From: Candidatus Freyrarchaeum guaymasense
GTDB taxonomy: Archaea > Asgardarchaeota > Jordarchaeia > Jordarchaeales > Freyrarchaeaceae
Reading direction: 5' to 3'
DNA: 39,730 nt
Assembly: GCA_030587405.1 (NCBI GenBank)
Contig: JAUQZD010000057.1
Span: 1 to 39,730, forward strand
In this document: positions 24,353-32,559 of the stretch, one piece after another
Layout: each line of letters opens with the position of its first letter
How positions within the stretch are numbered: position 1 is the stretch's first letter
Position numbers and translations under genes: made by a program
The notes under the pieces: generated by a model
What the model was told of the DNA's origin: nothing
Databases searched by the model: none
What the model saw: the letters and a program-made list of their open reading frames with translations, nothing else

Positions 24353-24553
24353 ACGCCTTGCGAAACAGTTAAATGTTTGGTAGGTGTTTGTGGGTGCTGG
24401 TCTGGCCACGGGGTGGCCTATGGGTGGAGTCTTCGGATGCGGGGCTCCGGGGTCCCCCGAAAGCCCCATTAGAGGCGCATGCTTCGATGACGGGGAAACG
24501 CCTGACAGACCAAAACACACACTACCCATAAAAACCTATCAAGCGTGAACCCC
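24353..24553. repeat. dispersed 200-bp structured repeat, copy 2
   Basis: Partner of 6039-6238. The first 84 bases are identical. In the rest, the GAGGC/GCCTC hairpin becomes GAGGC/GCTTC, still pairable with a G-U. The long-range pairing of TATGGGTGG with CTACCCATA is kept. The closing stem becomes ACGCCTGACA/TATCAAGCGT, with two C-A mismatches on this strand but two G-U pairs on the other. Both copies end at GCGTGAACCCC, after which the flank is unique. Confidence 0.75.
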
Positions 24554-25139
24554 AACGCTAAGGGCTGCGCTCCTCTTAACCTTAGGATGGCCTGTAGACG
24601 ATGAGAAAGCGCTAGGCTCCCTTCTAGAGGACGCCGTAGCGTCATCCCCTGTAGGGCTACCCACACCTACAACCTGGCAGGAGTCCATTACCCTCAACGC
24701 GGAGCAGACCCGCAGCTGTAAGAAAGGGTAAGTGATGCCGATAGAAGTTTCATGGGGGTGAAGGAGGGCAGGCAAGTGCAAACATCCATAAAAGGGTGCG
24801 GGTCCCCTTACGGCGTGGTGGTCGACGGCTCGGATGCCCCGAGAGCGAAAGAAAACATGCTCTAGGTTCCAAAGCACATATTTCTCCTAACCTGAAACCC
24901 ACCTGGAATAAGCCTCCTCCCCGGGTTAAATGCGCCCGTCCCTCACGTTCCTGCAACATAACAACCATTTTTTACGTTGCTTTAAGAGTTTGCTTGCGAA
25001 TATTCTGCAAGTAATAGGTGAATTTAAATAATATCCAAGTAATATAAATCATGGAAGGGGAACTTTTTAAAGCCCCTTTTTGAACGTTATGAACGCTGCA
25101 GGAACAGTAAAAAATGATTCCTGCCTGTGGGTGTTTGAA
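24554..25139. other. gap after repeat copy 2, remnant coding and topoVI leader
   Basis: From 24554 to about 24730 the plus strand has an open frame reading LLLTLGWPVDDEKALGSLL and VGLPTPTTWQESITLNAEQT before a stop; I cannot identify it, and it has no start. The rest is non-coding. TTTAAATAA (25023-25031) and TAATATAAATC (25040-25050) are TATA candidates for the topoisomerase VI operon. Confidence 0.35.
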
Positions 25140-27110
25140 ATGGCTGTTGTCGAGGTTAAGTATGAAGCGATAAGTCCAGCCGACTTCTTCTACAGGAACA
25201 GGGACATAGCAGGCTTCGACAACCCTACCAGGGCGATATACACTGCCGTTAGAGAGCTGGTCGAGAACAGCCTTGACTCGTGCGAGGATGGCAGAATCCT
25301 ACCCGAAGTAACCGTCATAGTGGAGGAGGAAGGCGAGAACACTTACAGGATAACGGTGATGGACAATGGGATAGGGGTTCCACGCGACAACATTCAAAGC
25401 TGCTTTGGACAGATACTCTACGGGTCAAAGTACACCCACAGGCAGGCCCGGGGCAGGTTTGGCTTAGGAGGGAAGATGGCCTTCCTCTACGGTCAAATCA
25501 CAACCCACAAGCCCCTCCACGTCGTCTCCGCCGCCATGGGGGACGACTGGGTGTACGATGTAACCCTCAGGATGGACATAAGAAACAATAAGCCTGAGCT
25601 TTTAGAGTGGACGCGCAGGAAGAAGAAGGGGAGATGGCATGGCTTAGCAGTAGAATTCTACATTGAAGGAGACTGGTCAAGGGCTAAAAGGTACATCATG
25701 GAGTACATCAAGCAGACAGCCCTTATAACACCCTACGCAACCATAACGTTCATCGACCCGGACGGTGTCCTACACTTCTTCCCGAGAAGCGTTGAAAGCA
25801 TGCCTCCCCCGCCGACGGAGGTTCTGCCCCACCCTAGAGGGGTGGACGTCGAGCAGGTTCGAAGGATAATAAGCGAGACGAAGACTAGGGACATGGTTTC
25901 ATTCCTCAGAACCCACTTCCACAGGGTTGGGAAGAGAACGGCTGAAAAGTTCCTCAAGGAGGCGGGGATAAGCAAGGACAAGGATCCGAAGGAGCTTAAA
26001 CCAGATGAGATAGTGAGGTTCGTTAGGAAGATGAAGACTTATGAAGGCTTCCTCCCCCCAGATGCTAAGTGCCTCTCCCCGCTAGGAGCAGAGCTCTTAG
26101 AGGCTGGAATACGCAAGGAGCTCAACCCGGACTTCGTCAAAGTAGTTCAACGCCCCCCCTCATCGTACGGTGGACACCCGTTCATAGTGGAGGTTGGAAT
26201 AGCGTATGGAGGAGGGGTTCCAAGGAGCGAGGACATAATCCTCTACAGGTTCGCCAACAAGATTCCCCTGCTCTTCGACGAGTACAAGGACGTTTCAGCC
26301 AAAGTTATAAGGTCGATAAAGTGGTCAAGGTACAAGATTAAGCCCGGAATGCCCATAGCAATATTCGTCCACCTGGTAAGCACCAACATACCATTCAAGA
26401 CGGCAGGTAAAGAGTTCATCGCCGACAGGCCTGAAATAGAAACGGAGATAAGACGCGGCATTTTGGAGTGTGCAAGAGCCCTAATGCATTACCTCCAGAA
26501 GAAGGAGAGGGCTGCAAGGGAGAAGCAGAGGCTCAGCATCTACGAGAAGTTCCTTCCCCTGATCGTAAGGGACATAGCGGTCCTAGCCAACGCCGAGGAA
26601 ATACCAGACTATACGATCCTACTCAAGAAGTACCGGAAGGAGTTAGGGAAGCTGGAGGAGGAAGAAGTAGAGGAGGAAGAAATGGAGGAGGAGTTGGAGG
26701 AGGAAACCCCCCTCGAAGAGCTGGAGGAGGAGGGAGTCGCCGTGAGCATGGACTTAGCCGTTGAGGGATTGGCTGAGGGAAGCGCCGGGGGAGAAGTCGT
26801 GGAGGCCGTGGAGGGTGAAGCAGCGTTCAGCATGGAGGCGGAGGCAGCCCCCGGTGAACCCATAGTTCCCGGTGGGGAAGCAGCCTCCGAGGGGGAGGCT
26901 GGATCCGTGGGGAATCCTGTGCCGACAACTTTAAAGGTGAGAAAGCCCGTGGTGAAGCCCTCAAAGAAGGAGGGCGTTAAGAGGGCAGCTAAGGGTAAAT
27001 CTAAGGGTAAGAGGGCTAGGGCTGGGAAGGGGGAGAAGCGAGGGAAGAGTGGGAAACCTTCTAAGGGTGGGAAGGAGGCTAAGGAAGGAAGGGTAAGCGC
27101 TAAGGGATGA
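25140..27110 (+). CDS. top6B: DNA topoisomerase VI subunit B with long charged C-terminal tail
   Basis: ATPase subunit of the type IIB topoisomerase that relaxes and decatenates DNA. The GHKL ATP-binding site is intact: ELVENSLDSCEDG (Asn43), MDNGIGV (Asp75) and GRFGLGGKMAF (105-115). The transducer domain follows (PFIVEVGIAYGGG, ILYRFANKIPLLFD). From about residue 505 the chain turns into a tail of about 150 residues, first Glu-rich and then Lys/Gly/Ser-rich, ending KEAKEGRVSAKG; most archaeal subunits stop near 530. ATG 25140 begins MAVVEVKYEAISPADFF as in homologues; a TTG at 25080 would add 20 residues. It lies 6 bases before subunit A. Confidence 0.95.
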   Translation: MAVVEVKYEAISPADFFYRNRDIAGFDNPTRAIYTAVRELVENSLDSCEDGRILPEVTVIVEEEGENTYRITVMDNGIGVPRDNIQSCFGQILYGSKYTHRQARGRFGLGGKMAFLYGQITTHKPLHVVSAAMGDDWVYDVTLRMDIRNNKPELLEWTRRKKKGRWHGLAVEFYIEGDWSRAKRYIMEYIKQTALITPYATITFIDPDGVLHFFPRSVESMPPPPTEVLPHPRGVDVEQVRRIISETKTRDMVSFLRTHFHRVGKRTAEKFLKEAGISKDKDPKELKPDEIVRFVRKMKTYEGFLPPDAKCLSPLGAELLEAGIRKELNPDFVKVVQRPPSSYGGHPFIVEVGIAYGGGVPRSEDIILYRFANKIPLLFDEYKDVSAKVIRSIKWSRYKIKPGMPIAIFVHLVSTNIPFKTAGKEFIADRPEIETEIRRGILECARALMHYLQKKERAAREKQRLSIYEKFLPLIVRDIAVLANAEEIPDYTILLKKYRKELGKLEEEEVEEEEMEEELEEETPLEELEEEGVAVSMDLAVEGLAEGSAGGEVVEAVEGEAAFSMEAEAAPGEPIVPGGEAASEGEAGSVGNPVPTTLKVRKPVVKPSKKEGVKRAAKGKSKGKRARAGKGEKRGKSGKPSKGGKEAKEGRVSAKG

Positions 27111-27116
27111 AGGGGG

Positions 27117-28451
27117 TTGAGTGAGTTGTCTGAAGGCGGCAAGGTTCTTTCCGTGATGTCTAGGAACTGGAGCAGGGTTGAGAGCATAGCTAAAAACGCG
27201 GGCTTAAGTGTTGAAACGGTAGCTAAGACGCTGGAGGGGCTTGCGGGCGAGGGCCTCGTGGAGTCTAGGGTTAAGGATGGCGTAACTTATTGGAGGCTCA
27301 CCGCGGCAGAGGCTAGAAGGAGGAGGGCTATAGAGCGGGAGAGGAGGGAGTACGAGAAGGAGCAAGAGTTGAGGGCTAAGATAGAGGAGAACTTAACCCT
27401 CGTCGGCAGGAAGCTTTACGAGGAAATAGTGAGGGGGGAGTTTCCATCCATAGAGATACCGAGCAGGAGAACCTCTAACATAGTGTTCGACAGCGAGCTG
27501 AGACAGTACGTTTTAGGGGACAAAAAGATCCTTAGAACAGCCAAGAGCCTCGGGCAGATAAGAAGCTTCACCCAGCTAGTATGGGTTATGAGGTTTGTAA
27601 AGGACCTGTTGAAGATGGGGAAGAGCAGCACTCTCCGTGACGTCTACTACAGCAGCGAGGCCTTCGGGGTGAAGTTCAAGGATCAGCAGGAGTCCGACAC
27701 GTGCATAACGGAGGTTGAAGCCGTACTGAAGGTTCCACGCGAAGACTTCAAGGTTTTCCCCGAGGAGAGGAGTGCAGTCTATGGGGACCTGGTCGTCGAG
27801 TACACCACGCCCGCTAAGTACGCTGGCAAGCAGGTTGTCATGGATCAGAACCCTGACGGGGTGATGATAGGGCCGCACCTTGTCAACGCCAAGTTCATCA
27901 GGACGAGCGCCGACAAGGTGATAGCTATAGAGTCAGGCGGGATGTTTACGAGGTTCGTGGAGGAGGAGGTCCACGAGAAGTTCAACGCAATCCTGATCCA
28001 CACGGCGGGGCAAGCTCCAAGGTCAACCAGGCGCTTCATAAGGAGGCTGCACTTCGAACTGGGGCTGCCAGTGTACATTTTCACGGACGGAGACCCTTGG
28101 GGGGCGCACATAGCAATGGTTATAATAAGTGGGAGCGCCTCGTCAGCCCACCTCACAGGGTTGGCTACGCCCGACGCCGTGTGGATGGGAGTCTGGGCTT
28201 CAGACATAGAAAAGTATAATCTTCCCACAGACAAGCTGACGGAGCTTGACGTGAAAAGGTGTAAGGAGCTGCTAAGGGATCCACGATACCAGACCCCCTT
28301 CTGGCAGAAGGAACTTAAGAAGTTCCTAGCGCTCGGAAAGAAGGCGGAGCAGCAAGCCTTCAGCAGGTACGGTCTCACCTACGTTGTAGACGAATACCTC
28401 CCCAAAAAGTTCAAAGAGATAGATGATATGAGGAAGAAAGGGCTGATATGA
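27117..28451 (+). CDS. top6A: DNA topoisomerase VI subunit A with N-terminal winged helix
   Basis: Cleaving subunit, related to Spo11; forms the heterotetramer with subunit B. The catalytic Tyr is Tyr178 in STLRDVYYSSEAFG (the second Tyr by analogy with Spo11). The Toprim metal site appears as VIAIESGGMF and YIFTDGDPWGAHIA. At 444 residues it is 60-80 longer than usual: residues 8-62 form an added winged helix (WSRVESIAKNAGLSVETVAK, LEGLAGEGLVES, GVTYWRLT) and 63-90 a charged helical linker before the normal start. TTG 27117 follows GGATGAAGGGGG and is co-transcribed with subunit B. Confidence 0.95.
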   Translation: MSELSEGGKVLSVMSRNWSRVESIAKNAGLSVETVAKTLEGLAGEGLVESRVKDGVTYWRLTAAEARRRRAIERERREYEKEQELRAKIEENLTLVGRKLYEEIVRGEFPSIEIPSRRTSNIVFDSELRQYVLGDKKILRTAKSLGQIRSFTQLVWVMRFVKDLLKMGKSSTLRDVYYSSEAFGVKFKDQQESDTCITEVEAVLKVPREDFKVFPEERSAVYGDLVVEYTTPAKYAGKQVVMDQNPDGVMIGPHLVNAKFIRTSADKVIAIESGGMFTRFVEEEVHEKFNAILIHTAGQAPRSTRRFIRRLHFELGLPVYIFTDGDPWGAHIAMVIISGSASSAHLTGLATPDAVWMGVWASDIEKYNLPTDKLTELDVKRCKELLRDPRYQTPFWQKELKKFLALGKKAEQQAFSRYGLTYVVDEYLPKKFKEIDDMRKKGLI

Positions 28452-28473
28452 AAAATGAACCCGAACCTTAAGT

Positions 28474-29235
28474 TTACAGGATTCTCGGCGGAAGGTATTC
28501 CTCTACGCTTTTAACATATTTGCCGATGTCCCCTTCCACCCTGATCATCCTCGGAAGCTTCCCGACCAATCCTGCGTAGTCGCCCATGATTACTAGTGCC
28601 CCCCGTACTCCCTCTATGTTCTCTGCGACTTCGAGCCCTGCCTGGACGGCCCTCTCCGCGTCGTCCCCCCTAACCACGTTTCCCACAGCTGTGGCCGCTG
28701 CATCCGCTAAGGCTGCATCCGCCGCCACCACCGTAGCCGCGTCGGCTAGCCCGAAGCTAAGGGCGTGCCCCGTCGTTCCAGAGCTTGTCCCGATGCCTAC
28801 AGGCATTTCCTCCTTAGGAAGGAGGAATCCTATCCTCCCTGAAAGAGGGGACTTCCCAGCTAGAACCCCAACCGTAACCGGCTTTTCAGAGTTAGCCGAG
28901 ACCTCCCCCCCATTCTCGACTACTGCCACCCTCGTCTTAGCCAGCATCCTCTCGACCGCCAAGTCCGCCAGGGCTCCTGCGACGGCAGCCATGGGTCCAA
29001 CGCCTGCCTTTAAACCTGCCTCAGCCATTCTCCTAACAACTTCCGGAGCGTCGCCGCTTACCTCAACAGGCTCCAGCGAGCGGAGAAAGGACGGGTTACG
29101 CTTAACATACCTTTCAAGAGTCTCCCTGTGGGCCTTAACCGTCCTGACTGCAACTTTAACGGCTTCGGGGGAATCCGTCACGACAACAAGCTTGGTCTGC
29201 TTTAGGGTGTAAGCCACCCTTATCAGGGGTTTCAC
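28474..29235 (-). CDS. UPF0280 family protein (ApbE-like fold)
   Basis: Conserved archaeal and methanogen protein of unknown function, distantly related to ApbE flavin transferases. The 253 residues show the family's glycine-rich core: KAGVGPMAAVAGALADLAVE, VAVVENGGEVSA and VGIGTSSGTTGHALSFGLAD followed by an Ala-rich ADAALADAAATAVGN. ENGG and the GTSSGTTGHALSFG loop are the strongest matches. GTG 29235 is chosen because GAGAGGTTGAG precedes it; the frame is open to 29331 but that part (SSSGCLEREVEV) is not family-like. It converges with topoisomerase VI A, 22 bases apart. Confidence 0.85.
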   Translation of the reverse strand: MKPLIRVAYTLKQTKLVVVTDSPEAVKVAVRTVKAHRETLERYVKRNPSFLRSLEPVEVSGDAPEVVRRMAEAGLKAGVGPMAAVAGALADLAVERMLAKTRVAVVENGGEVSANSEKPVTVGVLAGKSPLSGRIGFLLPKEEMPVGIGTSSGTTGHALSFGLADAATVVAADAALADAAATAVGNVVRGDDAERAVQAGLEVAENIEGVRGALVIMGDYAGLVGKLPRMIRVEGDIGKYVKSVEEYLPPRIL

Positions 29236-29508
29236 CTCAACCTCTCTCTCCAAACAACCACTACTACTCCCCTTTTTATTAACTTGTCCCCCTACCGACC
29301 ACCCCTTCAAAGGAGAGAAAAGCAAGCACACCGGGGAAAGGAGAGAAAATAGAAGGTGTGAATGTAAATCTTTTGCCCTTAGGGCCCTCAGGATGACTTG
29401 TAGCTTTCCTTACATGCTTGCACTGCTACGTCCGCGACGAGGGATGCACTTCCCATACCTATAACGACGTTCTTTTTGGTGAATACTCCGTACCTTAGCT
29501 CTTATCAG
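29236..29508. other. gap with an unplaced coding remnant
   Basis: On the minus strand near 29390-29500 a short stretch reads VFTKKNVVIGMGSASLVADV and AVQACKE, preceded by stops and lacking a start codon. It is protein-like but I cannot assign it; it may belong to the decayed locus upstream. Confidence 0.25.
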
Positions 29509-30526
29509 GCTTTCATCCACCTGCACCCTTTAAGCTCCTTTTCGAGCTCCTCGAGCGCGTCAGCCGTGCTCATGTGCATGGCTCCCGTGAACATTATATC
29601 CCTATTCTATCTCCTCTCCTTAAAACATACGCTCTGATGAGGGGCCTGCTGGAACCTTAACCTAGTGCTTTCCTAGGGAGGTTCCTTCAGGTATCTCTTC
29701 AAACCTCTTTTCAGCAGACCTAGAAAATATGTTCTCCTCCGACGAGGAGAAAGCGTACGCTTCATCAGCGTAATTCCTTTCCTCCTCGGTAAGCTCCCCG
29801 GGCTCAACCTCAACGTTAAAGCTTTCTCGAGGACCTCTAAGCTCACCCCCATCCACTCTTCTACAAGCTCCTCCCTGCTCGGCCTCCCTCCCCTCTCCCT
29901 GAACGCGCCTGCCTCCTCAAAGTTCCACCCTCTCAGGGACACGTCCTTAAGCTTCTTATCGGCGAACTTATCCTTGGGCGACAGTAAACCTTGTACATTA
30001 ACTCGCTCGGCTTGAAGGCCGTCGGGAACCATGCGAACCCGCTGCGTCGCCTAAAGTGGTTGCACCCGTACCCATAACCTTCCTCCAAGCAGCCAGGTTG
30101 GGATCCCATATTTCCATGTCATTAAGCGACCTATACCTCATGGGGATCTTATACCTTTCACTTACGGAGTCTGCAAGCTTCCCAGGCAACTCAGGAAGAT
30201 TAGCTCAGGCTGCCTGGGAATGTCCGGGTTACGGCTCTGGCTCCAGATAGGGGTCATGAACGGCTCTATTCCCGGCTCGGCGTAGACGACTCCTCCACCA
30301 GCAGCATTCCCCCTAACGGGGACGTTATGCTTCCTGCATTCATCATAGTTTACGTAGGAGAACGTCGCGGTAGCGGTTGAAGGAACACTCCCGGCTCGTC
30401 TATGTAGAAGAAAGCGACGGTGTCCGGTATCTTACCTTCGTTCATAGCCCTTAAGAACCCACAATCCATCCCGTACCATTTAGCGACGTTCGTCCTTTCA
30501 ACGATAATCCTCCATTTTCTAGCCAT
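29509..30526 (-). pseudogene. decayed lipoate-protein ligase (LplA plus LplB-like end)
   Basis: Lipoate ligases attach lipoic acid to 2-oxoacid dehydrogenases and glycine cleavage H protein; many archaea use a two-part LplA/LplB enzyme. From ATG 30526 the minus strand reads KWRIIVERTNVAKWYGMDCG and MNEGKIPDTVAFFYIDEPGVF, then, after a frameshift, SVREDVNYDECRKHNVPV, NAAGGGVVYAEPGIEPFMTP (the binding-site region, RR-x-x-GGG in live enzymes), then EIWDPNLAAWRKVMGTGATT (the K-x-x-G-x-(A/G) region). Further down, IMFTGAMHMSTADALEELEK (about 29525-29600) matches the accessory-domain pattern with GDFF changed to GAMH. Several frames and stops interrupt it, so it is dead. Confidence 0.7.
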
Positions 30527-30631
30527 TAAGACCCCAAACTACATATTTTTGAAGGCTGATTGTTGATTCACGTTGCTTACGAATTTTCCGTGTTCATCCA
30601 TTACCATATAGCCTCGAACCTGGAATTAACA

Positions 30632-30639
30632 TTTATAAG
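30632..30639 (+). promoter_or_regulatory. TATA box of thrS
   Basis: TTTATAAG in AACATTTATAAGGGTG lies about 57-64 bases upstream of the thrS ATG, giving a predicted transcription start near 30660 and a leader of about 35 bases. Confidence 0.5.
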
Positions 30640-30695
30640 GGTGAACTGGCTTTTGGAGGATGAGCCTTCAGGAAAGGTTCGCGGGGCGTTAGCTG

Positions 30696-32537
30696 ATGAG
30701 GATGCTCTTGATCCATGCCGACGAGTTCTCCTACGCGGTTACCAAGGCAACACCGATCGCGGAAGAAGTTGGCGAGGAGGCTAAGAAAGGCTCGTCGAAG
30801 GAGTGCCTAGTTGTTTTCTCAGCCGTCGAGAGAGGAGACGAGAAAAACGTTGAGGACGTTGCCGGTCAGGCTGTAGAGGAGATAAGGAAGGTTGCGGAGC
30901 AGGTTGGAGCCAGAAACATAGTCGTTTACCCCTACGCCCACCTCTCCTCGAACCTTTCAGACCCTGACACGGCGGTAAAGGTTCTTAAAAGGATCAGCGA
31001 GAAGCTCTCGGAGTCCTACTCGGTCGTTAGGGCCCCGTTCGGCTACTATAAATCCTTCAACCTCTCATGTAAGGGGCACCCCCTCTCAGAGCTTTCAAGG
31101 GAGGTTAAACCAAGGGAGGAGGCTAGGAGGGTTAAAGCTGAAAAGGAGTTCCTTGTTGTCACTCCGAACGGGGAAGAGTTAAGCCCTGAAGAGTACGTTG
31201 CCAAAGCGGCTAGAGACGAGTTTGCAGTGCTCGTTGAGAGGGAGGCGTTGGGGAGGGGTGGTGCAGGGTCGGAGAAGGAGCCGGAGTTCATATCCATGGT
31301 TAAAAAGTTCCAGATGAACTGGGAGGACTTCTCTGACAGGGGACACATGAGGTTTGGGCCTGCAGGAGACCTCCTCTTCAGCCTCGTCTCGGATTATTCA
31401 AGCCAGATAGTCAGAGACCTCGGAATACCAGTATACTTTGTTAGGGGGACCAACATGTTTGACCTCGCCAAGAAGCCCGTGAGGGAGCATGCCGAGCTGT
31501 TCGGCGACAGACTCTACCAGGTTGAAGTGGAAAACAGGAGGTACGTTTTAAGGTACGCTGCCTGCCACCAGCAGTTCTCCATGCTTAAGGACTGGACGAT
31601 AAGCTACCGTAACCTCCCGTTCGGGGTCTTCGAGGTTGCCGACAGTTACAGGCTGGAGCAGAGCGGCGAACTCCTCCTCTGCTTCAGAACCCGTAAGCTC
31701 CACATGCCAGACCTCCACGTGATATGCCGAGACGAGAAGGAGGCTTGGGAGTGGTTCCACAGGATACACGAGCGGATATTCAAGGAGATGGACGAGCTTG
31801 GAAGAAACTATGAGATGCTCGTAAACTTGACCTCGAAGGAGTTCTACAGGAGAAATAAGGAGGAAATATTGAAGCTGGCAAAGTCGAGGGAGAAAAACAT
31901 CCTCATATGCTTCTACCCTCCCGGCGTGAACTATTACTGGTCGATAAACGTTGAGTACCACATCCTCGACGACCTGGAAAGGCCAAGGGAGATAGGCACC
32001 GTCCAGATAGACTTCGGAAACAGCAGGCGCTTCGGAATAAAGTACGTTGACGCGGACGGGGAGGAAAGGTACCCCTTCATACTTCACACGGCGATAATAG
32101 GAACGGTTGAAAGGTACCTTTACACCCTCTTTGACACGGCGGTTAAAAGGATGAGGGAGGGTAAAGCACCCATGCTCCCGGTTTGGCTCTCACCCGTCCA
32201 GGTCAGAATAATCCCCGTTGCCGAAAGGCACATGGAGTACGCTGAGAAGCTAGCTGAAGACCTTAAAGAGTTCAGGGTCGACGTGGACGATAGGGACGAG
32301 ACCGTTGGGAGGAAGGTGAGGCAGGCAGAGGAGGAATGGGTCCCCTACGTGGTAGTCGTAGGGGACAAGGAGGCTGGCGGGGGCAAGCTAACAGTAAGGG
32401 TGAGGGAGGAGAGGGAAGAGGTGGAGATGACCGTTGAGGAGTTGAAAGAGCATATCCGCAGGGAGGTAAAGGGGAAGCCCTTCAGGCCACTACCATACCC
32501 GAGAAGGCTGTCGCAAAGGCCTGTGTTCGCCGCTTAA
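30696..32537 (+). CDS. thrS: threonyl-tRNA synthetase, archaeal type with editing domain
   Basis: Charges tRNA-Thr with threonine. The N-terminal about 140 residues (MLLIHADEFSYAVTKATPI, ARNIVVYPYAHLSSNLSDPD, APFGYYKSFNLSCKGHPLSE) are the archaeal editing domain related to D-aminoacyl-tRNA deacylase, which removes misacylated serine. The class II core follows, with the motif 2 region LLLCFRTRKLHMPDLHVICR, motif 3 region IIGTVERYLYTLFDTAV, and the C-terminal anticodon-binding domain (PVWLSPVQVRIIPVAERH). At 613 residues it is full length, unlike many crenarchaea that split editing and catalytic proteins. ATG 30696 begins at the first strand of the editing domain; the ribosome-binding site is weak. 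Confidence 0.96.
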   Translation: MRMLLIHADEFSYAVTKATPIAEEVGEEAKKGSSKECLVVFSAVERGDEKNVEDVAGQAVEEIRKVAEQVGARNIVVYPYAHLSSNLSDPDTAVKVLKRISEKLSESYSVVRAPFGYYKSFNLSCKGHPLSELSREVKPREEARRVKAEKEFLVVTPNGEELSPEEYVAKAARDEFAVLVEREALGRGGAGSEKEPEFISMVKKFQMNWEDFSDRGHMRFGPAGDLLFSLVSDYSSQIVRDLGIPVYFVRGTNMFDLAKKPVREHAELFGDRLYQVEVENRRYVLRYAACHQQFSMLKDWTISYRNLPFGVFEVADSYRLEQSGELLLCFRTRKLHMPDLHVICRDEKEAWEWFHRIHERIFKEMDELGRNYEMLVNLTSKEFYRRNKEEILKLAKSREKNILICFYPPGVNYYWSINVEYHILDDLERPREIGTVQIDFGNSRRFGIKYVDADGEERYPFILHTAIIGTVERYLYTLFDTAVKRMREGKAPMLPVWLSPVQVRIIPVAERHMEYAEKLAEDLKEFRVDVDDRDETVGRKVRQAEEEWVPYVVVVGDKEAGGGKLTVRVREEREEVEMTVEELKEHIRREVKGKPFRPLPYPRRLSQRPVFAA

Positions 32538-32559
32538 CCGGCGTGAAGGGGACAGGCCG

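Noticed and set aside
24700..24760. Sequence GGAGCAGACCCGCAGCTGTAAG resembles part of the cobalamin riboswitch core
   Set aside because: Only this stretch matches; the other conserved boxes of the B12 riboswitch are missing from the surrounding sequence, there is no cobalamin gene downstream, and such riboswitches are rare in archaea.
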